The notes beneath the pieces were generated by a model. It was not told where the DNA came from and searched no databases. It worked only from the letters and a program-made list of their open reading frames with translations. From JAVBLQ01 sp031553435 (GTDB lineage: Bacteria; Bacteroidota; Bacteroidia; Bacteroidales; Azobacteroidaceae), in contig JAVBLQ010000030.1 of assembly GCA_031553435.1 (NCBI GenBank), forward strand, positions 10,386-74,385: a stretch of 64,000 bases of DNA, read 5' to 3'. Every line of letters starts with the position of its first letter. The first letter of the stretch is position 1. Positions 43,249 to 51,232 of the stretch are shown piece by piece. A program made the translations under genes and the position numbers.

Positions 43249-44982
43249 TTAATAATGTATTCGTATATCTTTTGTCAATAATTGTATGGTTGTGACTCCA
43301 TTGTAAATATTTTCTTCGATGGTGTAGCAAAGATCGAAAGGTAAAGCCGCTTTGATATGCTGGCTGAACCGGTGCATTCCGAAAGCCATGCCATGCAGTG
43401 TATTTCCTGAAACATCGTCGGTAACTTCCAGTTTGATATGTTCGAGTTCTTTGCCGACTAATTTGCTGGTTCCCGAATCTTTGACATTGAATGTACAAAA
43501 AACAGGCTTTTGATTGTCGGGCCCGAAAGGATTCAGTAATTTCAATTCATTGACAAATTTTTGATTGATATTATTGAAATCCAATTCTATATCAATATCC
43601 AGAGTGGGTGTCATTTGTTCTTTAACCATGTGTTCTTTGGCAAATGCTTCCAGACGTTCTTTGAAGATTCCGAGATTTTCAGGTTTTATGGTTAAACCGG
43701 CAGCATAAGTATGTCCTCCGAAATTTTCCAGTAGATCTTTGCTGGATTCAATGGCTTTATAAACATCGAATCCCTGAATGGAACGGGCTGAACCTGTTAT
43801 CATTCCATTATTGGAAAGAGTCATAACAACTACAGGTTTGTAATATTTTTCCGTCAGGCGGGAAGCCACAATTCCGATAATACCTTTATGCCATTCTTCA
43901 TTAAAGATCACAATTGTTTGCTTGTCTTTAATTTTTGATTCCTGTTGTTCGAGGGTGGCAATGGCTTGATCGGTTATTTTTTTGTCCAGTTCTCTCCGGT
44001 CTTCATTGTATTGGTTGATATTGTTGCTTTTTTCTTTGGCGATACACATATCTTTTGAGAGGAGAAGTTCCACAGCTTCTTTTCCATTCATCATTCGTCC
44101 GGAAGCATTGATTCTCGGTCCGATTTTGAATACAATATCAGTCATGGTTATTTCTCTGCCTGAAAGACCGCAAACATCAATAATGCCTTTCAGTCCAAAA
44201 CTCGGACTTTGGTTCAATTGTTTTAATCCGTAATGAGCCAGTATCCTGTTTTCTCCGGTGATCGGAACAATATCGGATGCGATACTTACAGCAGCCAGAT
44301 CCAGCAAAATTTTCAGGTTTTCAAAAGGAATATCGTTGCTGACTGCAAAAGCCTGCATGAATTTGAACCCAACGCCACATCCTGAGAGATGTTCAAACGG
44401 ATAGGACGAATCTTTTAGTTTGGGGTTGAGGATTGCTACTGCATCAGGCAAAATATCGTCAGACACATGATGATCACAGATGATAAAATCAATGCCTTTT
44501 GATTTTGCATAAGCGATTTTTTCAACAGCTTTTATGCCACAATCAAGTGATATAATTAGGCTTACACCTGTTTCAACAGCATAATCCAGCCCTTTATAAG
44601 AGATACCGTATCCTTCGTCATATCGATCCGGAATGTAAAAATCAAGGTTTGATTTCCACGAATTTTGTTCCAAAAATTTATATACCAACGCTACAGCGGT
44701 GGTTCCATCAACATCATAGTCTCCGTAAATCAAAATTCTTTCCTTATTACCAAGTGCTTTGTTGAGTCTGGCTACAGCCTTGTCCATGTCCGGCATCAAA
44801 AACGGATCATATAAATCGTCCAGGCTTGGATACAAGAAATCATTGACTTCTTTTACAGAAGTAATACCTCTTTGTACTAGCAACAGGCAAAAATCAGGAC
44901 TGAATTTGAGTGATTTTGATAATTCATCTCTTTTAAGTAGTTGTTCTTGTGTTGGTGGTTGAAAATTCCATTTGCTCGTCAT
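43249..44982 (-). CDS. recJ: Single-stranded-DNA-specific exonuclease RecJ
   Basis: A 577-residue DHH-family 5'-3' exonuclease. The metal-binding motifs are D88-Y-D90-V-D92-G in IYGDYDVDG and D170-H-H172 in FIICDHHVSD, plus the LDCGI motif and the DHHA1 domain with GSARSIQGFDVYKAI and FGGHTYAAGLTI. A C-terminal OB fold follows. It resects 5' ends for RecFOR-mediated repair together with RecQ, whose gene follows directly. Confidence 0.95.
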   Translation of the reverse strand: MTSKWNFQPPTQEQLLKRDELSKSLKFSPDFCLLLVQRGITSVKEVNDFLYPSLDDLYDPFLMPDMDKAVARLNKALGNKERILIYGDYDVDGTTAVALVYKFLEQNSWKSNLDFYIPDRYDEGYGISYKGLDYAVETGVSLIISLDCGIKAVEKIAYAKSKGIDFIICDHHVSDDILPDAVAILNPKLKDSSYPFEHLSGCGVGFKFMQAFAVSNDIPFENLKILLDLAAVSIASDIVPITGENRILAHYGLKQLNQSPSFGLKGIIDVCGLSGREITMTDIVFKIGPRINASGRMMNGKEAVELLLSKDMCIAKEKSNNINQYNEDRRELDKKITDQAIATLEQQESKIKDKQTIVIFNEEWHKGIIGIVASRLTEKYYKPVVVMTLSNNGMITGSARSIQGFDVYKAIESSKDLLENFGGHTYAAGLTIKPENLGIFKERLEAFAKEHMVKEQMTPTLDIDIELDFNNINQKFVNELKLLNPFGPDNQKPVFCTFNVKDSGTSKLVGKELEHIKLEVTDDVSGNTLHGMAFGMHRFSQHIKAALPFDLCYTIEENIYNGVTTIQLLTKDIRIHY

Positions 44983-45130
44983 TTTATATTATTTTTTATT
45001 TTTCTTTCTCTCGTTTTGTCCCTGTTTTGGTTTTGAGTTTTACCTTCAATCTTGGGCAAGGCATAACCACCTGATCATCAATAATTACATGAGTTTGTTT
45101 ATGGTGGAAAATGTCTTCATGGTATTTCAA

Positions 45131-45166
45131 CCTGTAAAGTTAGTTATTTGTAACGAATTTTACAGG
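45131..45166. promoter_or_regulatory. Inverted repeat in the recJ-thioredoxin intergenic region
   Basis: CCTGTAAA (45131-45138) and TTTACAGG (45159-45166) are perfect inverted repeats, 20 bp apart, about 22 bp upstream of the thioredoxin -7 box. They could bind a dimeric regulator, or be chance; no T-tract makes a terminator unlikely. Confidence 0.3.
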
Positions 45167-45187
45167 TTTTAATTAGGAAATTTGTTT

Positions 45188-45196
45188 TATCTTTGC
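45188..45196 (+). promoter_or_regulatory. -7 box of the thioredoxin gene promoter
   Basis: TATCTTTGC is a perfect consensus -7 box, 25 bp upstream of the ATG at 45222. The -33 region is T-rich (GTTTT about 17 bp upstream). Confidence 0.7.
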
Positions 45197-45221
45197 GAGA
45201 AACAATACAAACTAAATTTTC

Positions 45222-45695
45222 ATGAATCAATTAAAAGTATTTTTTTCTTTATTGATAATTCTTGTTTTTATCATAATTCCGTTTGATGCAGAGGCGCAAA
45301 AAGATAGTACTCATAACGTTATATATCTTAACAAGTCAGAATTTCTTCAGAAAATATATAATTACGAACAAAACAGGGGCTTCTGGAAATATGAAGGAGA
45401 TAAACCTTGTATTGTTGATTTTTATGCGAGCTGGTGTATGCCATGCCGAAAGCTAAGTCCGATTCTGGAACAGGTTGCCGAACAGTTTAAAGATAGCATC
45501 ATCATTTATAAAATAGATATAGATAAGGATAAAGAACTTGCTGCGGATTTTGGTATTTCGAGTATTCCTGTTCTGTGGTTTATACCTCTCGATGCACAAC
45601 CGCAATTAGCCAGAGGACTTCTACCGAAAGAAATAATTATACAAGCAGTTAATGAGCTTTTATTGAATAAACAAAACAATGCTGAAAAACCTTAA
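45222..45695 (+). CDS. Exported thioredoxin-family protein
   Basis: A 157-residue protein with a signal peptide or anchor (about 1-26, ending AEAQ) and a thioredoxin domain. The active site W71-C72-M-P-C75 follows DFYAS; the cis-Pro segment is ISSIPVLWF. It probably acts in periplasmic disulfide reduction or exchange. Its 3' end overlaps the apparent ATG of the Wzi-like gene by 17 nt, so translation of the two is probably coupled. Confidence 0.88.
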   Translation: MNQLKVFFSLLIILVFIIIPFDAEAQKDSTHNVIYLNKSEFLQKIYNYEQNRGFWKYEGDKPCIVDFYASWCMPCRKLSPILEQVAEQFKDSIIIYKIDIDKDKELAADFGISSIPVLWFIPLDAQPQLARGLLPKEIIIQAVNELLLNKQNNAEKP

Positions 45696-47132
45696 ATTTT
45701 TCTTTCTTTCTTTTTTCCTTTATTATGCTTTTCTCAGAATGGAGCGAGTTATAGGTTTGAAGCTTTTGGATCTTTGTCATCCGGGAAAACAACTCCTTTT
45801 TGGATGGTGAGTAATACCTATGGTATTGTTCCTCTTGAATCCGATAATGCATATATAAAAGGTGGTTTTTCTTATCAGAATAAAATTTCCAAAGATATTT
45901 ATTATAATCTGGGAGTGGATTTGGTGGGCCGGACATCGGAGTCGTCTTCCTTTTTTGTGGAACAATTATACGGAGAATTGGGATATAAATTTTTATTGTT
46001 AAGCATCGGTCCCAAAGAAAGATATACATCCATGCTGGATAAGGAGCTCAGTTCCGGTAATTTTGGTTTTTCCACCAATGCATTGCCTATTCCGGAGATA
46101 AACTTATCGATGCCGGCATTTACAGCACTTCCTTTTACTAAAGAAATCTTAAAAATAAAAGGAGATTTTATGGTTGGAAAGGCAACTGATGATAATTATG
46201 TATTATCCAGAGTGGCTCCTAAAGAAAATTATATCATCGATGTTTTATATCATCGTATGTCTTTTTGGTTTTCTCTTGAAGATCCGAAACAACATTTCCC
46301 TCTTACTTTTATGTTTGGCTTTGAACATGATGCTCAGTGGGGAGGAACAAAATGGATGAATAATAGAGGATGGATGCCGATGCCGCATTCATTTTCAGAC
46401 TTTATCAGAATTGTGTTAGGTGAGAGCGGAGATCAAAATGCTACGGAATCAGATCAGATCAATGTTTTAGGAAATCATCTGGGAACGTATAATATCAAAT
46501 TCGGATATAAACATAAAGATTTTACTTTAGGTTTGTATAAACAACATTATTTTGATGACAATTCGGGCATGGAGTATGCCAATTGGCGGGATGGTATTTG
46601 GGGGGCAGAATGTTTTTTCAACAATCAGCCATATCTGAAAAAAATTGTGTTGGAATATATTAATACTACCAATCAGAGTGGGCCTCTTCATTTTCTGAAT
46701 CAGGATATTCCCAATTCACGAGGTGGAGGAGCTGATAATTATTACAATAATGGTGACTATATAATAGGTTGGTCTCACTGGGGACGTGTAATTGGTAATC
46801 CTTTAATTACTTCTACAGAATATAATGGCGCTCAAAACGGATTATATCTCAAAAATAACAGGGTCAAAGCTTTACATTTAGGCTTATCCGGAGATATATC
46901 TCCGAATTTATCTTACCGGACTTTATTTACCGGAATGTACGCCTGGGGAACAATGGGATTTCCTTTCTTAGAAAAAAAACATGACTTTTCTTCATTAATC
47001 GAGTCTACTTACCATAATGCTTCTTTTCCGGGCTGGTCGCTTGGTTTACAACTGGCTTTTGATTGCGGAACTTTGTATGAAGATAATTTAGGGGTTTCGA
47101 TCAAAATAGCAAAAACTCTTAAAGGGAATTGA
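45679..47132 (+). CDS. Wzi-like capsule assembly/outer-membrane protein, signal peptide out of frame
   Basis: The long frame (452 codons from a TTG at 45774) encodes a beta-barrel protein resembling the Wzi capsule-assembly family, with many amphipathic strands. Upstream in the same frame are a signal-peptide tail and mature start (PLLCFSQNGASYRFEAFG) but no start codon; that frame runs back to the thioredoxin TAA at 45693. The natural ATG (45679, MLKNLKFFFLSFF) is in another frame. One extra T in the T6 run near 45711-45716, or one extra CTTT unit in the CTTT repeat at about 45700-45711, would join them into a normal signal peptide. So the gene is frameshifted, phase-variable, or carries a sequencing error. 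Confidence 0.7.
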
Positions 47133-47190
47133 AAGTGGAAAATTGAAAATGAAGATAATACCAAACATTTTCAATTTTCCACTTTCAATT
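47127..47190. repeat. Word-repeat hairpin with perfect 25-bp arms (TTGAAAA class)
   Basis: The arm at 47127-47151 (core AATTGAAAGTGGAAAATTG) and its perfect complement at 47166-47190 form a 25-bp stem with a 14-nt loop. The TGA stop of the Wzi-like gene (47130-47132) is inside the left arm. It lies between convergent genes and may act in transcription termination on both strands. Confidence 0.78.
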
Positions 47191-47195
47191 TTCAA

Positions 47196-48236
47196 TTATT
47201 CAAAGTATTTGATCAGATAAACCAGCACCGGAAAGTGATCGCTGTATCCATTTAGGAATGTATTTCCACTGAATGTACGTAGAGGATATCCTTTATATTG
47301 TCCTTCTTGTTGGACAAGAAAATCACGATTAAAAACTTCTGCTTTCCAGAATTTAAATGTTGTGCGGTCGTTGCCTAACATATTTCCGGAAATAATAATC
47401 TGGTCGAAAAGGTTCCAATTTCCTTTATAGCCTAAAGACCCTATACCTTTGGCATACAATTCGGCCATTGGGTTAAACAAATCATCTGCATTTACATTAT
47501 CTCTTTTTTGTTTAGCACCTAAAACGTCTCTTACACTCACATTTACAGGGTCATCGTTCAAGTCGCCCATAATTACTACTTTGGCGTTGGGATTGGCTTG
47601 CATAATTGAATCTGCAATTTGTTTGGAAAGTTTGGCTGCAGCTACACGCAAAGGCCTGGATTCTTTTTCTCCGTTTCTTCTGGAAGGCCAGTGATTCACT
47701 ATGAAGTGAAATTCTTCACCATTCATGATTCCGTTTACTAATAATTGGTCACGGGTCTTGAAATCCGATTCATCCGGGATAGTCAATCTGTGCGAACTGG
47801 AGGAGGTTACGGTGAATAATCGGGGATTGTATAATAATCCGACATCTACACCTCTCAAATCCGGAGAATCGTAATGTACAATTTGGAGATTCATCGGAGC
47901 AAGATCTTTGGCTTTTACCAGATCTTCCAATACTGTACGGTTTTCGATCTCACTTACACCGATTACAGCAGGGCCTAACGGGCAGACTTCTTTAGCCAGT
48001 TGGCTGATGCAGTATGCCATGTTATTGATTTTTTTGTAATATTTATGACCATCCCATTTTTTGTCTCCTTTGGGAGAAAACTCCAAGTCATAGCTTGTGT
48101 TTGTGTTAAGTGTATCAAACAAATTTTCCAGGTTATAAAAACCGATAGCGTAAGGAACCAGTTTACGATTTTGAGCATCAACATTAAATATTGATAATGA
48201 ACAAAAAGCAACAAAAAGGATAATCAGATTTTTCAT
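47196..48236 (-). CDS. Secreted endonuclease/exonuclease/phosphatase-family enzyme
   Basis: A 346-residue EEP-superfamily (DNase I-like) hydrolase with a signal peptide (about 1-21, ending VDAQ). Motifs are FYNLENLFD near 33-41, the metal Glu in VSEIENR (about 95-101), RGVDVGLLY, VNHWPSRR with the catalytic His, GDLNDDP, and the C-terminal YSDHFPV His. All catalytic residues seem present, so it should cleave phosphodiester bonds (nuclease or phosphatase). It is divergent from the TonB receptor operon that contains two secreted endonucleases, which points to nucleic acid or organic phosphate as substrate. Confidence 0.88.
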   Translation of the reverse strand: MKNLIILFVAFCSLSIFNVDAQNRKLVPYAIGFYNLENLFDTLNTNTSYDLEFSPKGDKKWDGHKYYKKINNMAYCISQLAKEVCPLGPAVIGVSEIENRTVLEDLVKAKDLAPMNLQIVHYDSPDLRGVDVGLLYNPRLFTVTSSSSHRLTIPDESDFKTRDQLLVNGIMNGEEFHFIVNHWPSRRNGEKESRPLRVAAAKLSKQIADSIMQANPNAKVVIMGDLNDDPVNVSVRDVLGAKQKRDNVNADDLFNPMAELYAKGIGSLGYKGNWNLFDQIIISGNMLGNDRTTFKFWKAEVFNRDFLVQQEGQYKGYPLRTFSGNTFLNGYSDHFPVLVYLIKYFE

Positions 48237-48329
48237 ATTTTGTAAATTTCAAGCAGGTTTACTTTCGACGCAAAGATATTATTTTGAAAATAGATATTCC
48301 CAAGATCCCTTCAATTTAACAAAAAAAAA

Positions 48330-48361
48330 TTGCTTAAAATCCAAATATCGGTGTATCTTTG
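48330..48361 (+). promoter_or_regulatory. Promoter of the TonB receptor operon
   Basis: A TTG at 48330-48332 and TATCTTTG at 48354-48361 with 21 bp between them match the Bacteroidota -33/-7 layout. The start codon chosen for the receptor (48468) is about 106 bp downstream, so the leader is long enough for regulation. Confidence 0.6.
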
Positions 48362-48467
48362 TTGCTCTTATTCTTTAACTTTTCAATAAAAAACAATTTT
48401 GCAGTTCTGGCAATTATTGTATATAAAATCTATGCGGCTATTAAATGTAGAACTAAAAAATAATTCT

Positions 48468-51200
48468 ATGAGAAAAATTCACTTTATTGGTATTTTCCTC
48501 TTTTTTCTGTGTTTTTCTTTATCGGCACAAAAAACAATTTTAAGGGGGAATGTGATAAACTCTACAACCAAGCAACCTGTAAAAGGGGTTTCTGTCCAGT
48601 TAAAAATGCAGAACTTGTTCTCTTTTACGGAGTCGAACGGTTCTTTTTATTTTGATGGAATATCTCCGGGAAATGAGATTATTGAAATTTCATCTCCCAA
48701 TATCACAACGAAAGAAGTTCCGGTTAATATCATCAGTGGAAAAGTAAATGATGTGGGGACTATCGAATTAACCATTTTACCGACTAATGTGTTAAATGAA
48801 GGATCTTTTGTCTTATTAGATGAGGAGACTATCGGAGAAGATGTTGATCAGGGTGATTACAATGTGTCATCCATGCTGGCTTCTTCCAATGATGTATATC
48901 TTTCTAATACAGCTTATGATTTGTCTTTTACAAGGTTCAAAGTACGCGGATACGATCCGAGGTATTCGTCGGATATTTACATAAATGGTGTTAATTTCAC
49001 CAATCCGGAAAGGGGTGGTTTCAGTTATGGAATGATCGGGGGTTTGAATGATGCCACAAGAAATGAAGATATTGTGAATGGTTTGTTGCCTTCCGGTTTT
49101 ACATTCGGACAATTAGGCGGCAGCACCAATATCAATACAAATGCTACGAATTATGCTCCCGGAGGAAAAGCAAGTCTCGCTTATACAAACAGAAATTATA
49201 AACTACGAGGCACAGCACTTTATTCCACAGGATTAATGAGTAATGGCTGGGCATTGACAGGTTCTATTGCATACCGTTGGGCAGATGAAGGAGTTGTTGA
49301 AGGTACATTTTACAATAGCCTCGCATTATTTCTGGCAGCAGAAAAAGTAATCAACGATAAACATCGCCTTTCTATGACTGCATTCGCTGTCCCGACACAA
49401 CGAGGCCAGCAATCAGCTACCACAATGGAAATAGCCAATTTGTTAGACAATAATTTATATAATTCATATTGGGGTTATCAAGACGGGAAAAAGAGAAATG
49501 CAAGGATCGTTACTACCGTAGAACCTACATTTATTTTTTCTCATAATTGGGATATTAATAGAGAAACCAAGTTACAAACAGGTCTTGGTTTTAGATATTC
49601 TTTGTATGGAAATACAGCTATAGAAAGGTATAATTCCAGACATCCGAGTCCGGATTATTATCGCAATCTTCCCAGTTTCCAGACAGATCCACAAATGCAG
49701 GAATTATACAAAGAAAAATGGTTGACAGATCCTACAATCAGCCAGACCGATTGGGGGCGGTTTTACAGGGAAAATCAGAATGCAAATCAGGGAGGAAACC
49801 CGGCTGCATATGTATTAGGTGAACGCCATAATGATCAGATGAACCTTACTTTTAATTCTACATTAACTACCAAACTTAACGGAAGAGTTACATTCACCGG
49901 AGGTTTGGAAGCCCGCACCACAAAAGGTCTGCATTATGAAACGATTGCAGATATGTTGGGTGCAGATTATTTTCTGAATGTAAATCCTTTTGCAAAAAGG
50001 GATTTTGGAATGAATGCACCTCAGATTCAGTATGATTTGAATGATCCGGATAAACATGCCGTGAAAGGAGACCGTATCAGGTATGATTATGATATGTATG
50101 TCAACAATGTGGCTTTGTGGGCGCAAAATGTACACCGATATAATAAATGGGACATATTTTACGCATTTAAAATAGGATATACCAGTTTTTACAGAGACGG
50201 TAATATGAAGAACGGGATTAACCCCGATAACTCCTATGGAAAAGGAACTACACATTCTTTTGTCGATCAATCGGCAAAATTAGGTTTGGCATATAAATTA
50301 TCAGGAAGACATATTTTTTCCGCCAATGTTTCTTATGCCACATTACCTCCTTTATCTGATAATGCGTATATATCGTCTCAATCGATGGATACAACGATTC
50401 CGGATCTTAAAAGCGAACAGAATTTTTCTGCAGACATAAACTATATTATTACAACACCAATCATCAGAGGACGTGTTTCTGCTTTCCAGACAGATTTTTA
50501 TGATCAAACCGAAGTGATCCACATGTACAATGACCTGGACGGTACGTTTACACACTTGGCAATGACTAATATCGATAAAATTCATCGCGGATTTGAAGTT
50601 GGTCTGGAAGCTAAAGTTTCGCCGAATATCACATTATCCGGAGTCGGAACAATTGCCGAATACTATTACAACAGTCGTCCTACCGGCTATGTATATGCCG
50701 ATAACGGAAGCTTTTCTGCCAAAGAACAGACTTATTACCTTAAAAACTATTATGTTGGAGGAACACCTCAAACTGCAGGATCTTTCGGTATCCATTATTT
50801 CCATCCGAAATATTGGTTTGCCGATTTACAGATCAATGGATTCAACAGATCATATATCGACATTTCACCCATCAGGAGAACAGAAGACGCACTTAACTTT
50901 CCGGCAGCGACTCCTGAAGAAAAAGAGGAAAAAGTGAAAAAAATCACTCATCAGGAAGAGTTCGGAGGTGGATATACCGTTGATTTTTCTATCGGAAAAT
51001 CACTTCGTATTCACAGAAAATATACTTTGAACATCAACTTGCAATTCAATAATATCCTGAATCGTGAAAATATCAAAACAGGAGGTTACGAAAATAATCG
51101 TTTTGACTATGTCAACTTTACAGTCGATGAAAGGTATCCATCCTATTATTATTTTGCACAAGGTTTTAATTGTTTCCTGAATGCAGGATTTAAGTTTTAA
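48468..51200 (+). CDS. TonB-dependent outer-membrane receptor
   Basis: A 910-residue receptor from the ATG at 48468, which begins a clean signal peptide (MRKIHFIGIFLFFLCFSLSAQ); the frame is open up to 48399 but without such a start. A carboxypeptidase-regulatory-like beta domain (about 22-105) precedes the plug (about 130-230, with FTRFKVRGYDPRYSSDIYINGV) and a 22-strand-type barrel ending in the aromatic FNCFLNAGFKF. It lacks the SusC-specific partner SusD; instead a DUF5689/DUF6359 lipoprotein follows 32 nt downstream. The linked nucleases suggest uptake of nucleic acid fragments or phosphate compounds. Confidence 0.93.
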   Translation: MRKIHFIGIFLFFLCFSLSAQKTILRGNVINSTTKQPVKGVSVQLKMQNLFSFTESNGSFYFDGISPGNEIIEISSPNITTKEVPVNIISGKVNDVGTIELTILPTNVLNEGSFVLLDEETIGEDVDQGDYNVSSMLASSNDVYLSNTAYDLSFTRFKVRGYDPRYSSDIYINGVNFTNPERGGFSYGMIGGLNDATRNEDIVNGLLPSGFTFGQLGGSTNINTNATNYAPGGKASLAYTNRNYKLRGTALYSTGLMSNGWALTGSIAYRWADEGVVEGTFYNSLALFLAAEKVINDKHRLSMTAFAVPTQRGQQSATTMEIANLLDNNLYNSYWGYQDGKKRNARIVTTVEPTFIFSHNWDINRETKLQTGLGFRYSLYGNTAIERYNSRHPSPDYYRNLPSFQTDPQMQELYKEKWLTDPTISQTDWGRFYRENQNANQGGNPAAYVLGERHNDQMNLTFNSTLTTKLNGRVTFTGGLEARTTKGLHYETIADMLGADYFLNVNPFAKRDFGMNAPQIQYDLNDPDKHAVKGDRIRYDYDMYVNNVALWAQNVHRYNKWDIFYAFKIGYTSFYRDGNMKNGINPDNSYGKGTTHSFVDQSAKLGLAYKLSGRHIFSANVSYATLPPLSDNAYISSQSMDTTIPDLKSEQNFSADINYIITTPIIRGRVSAFQTDFYDQTEVIHMYNDLDGTFTHLAMTNIDKIHRGFEVGLEAKVSPNITLSGVGTIAEYYYNSRPTGYVYADNGSFSAKEQTYYLKNYYVGGTPQTAGSFGIHYFHPKYWFADLQINGFNRSYIDISPIRRTEDALNFPAATPEEKEEKVKKITHQEEFGGGYTVDFSIGKSLRIHRKYTLNINLQFNNILNRENIKTGGYENNRFDYVNFTVDERYPSYYYFAQGFNCFLNAGFKF

Positions 51201-51232
51201 TTTTTTATTAGTAAATCAAAAATATCTATTAT

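Noticed and set aside
44972..45172. 66-codon ORF upstream of the thioredoxin gene
   Set aside because: Hydrophobic only because the region is T-rich; it overlaps the recJ start and the inverted repeat, with no start signal.
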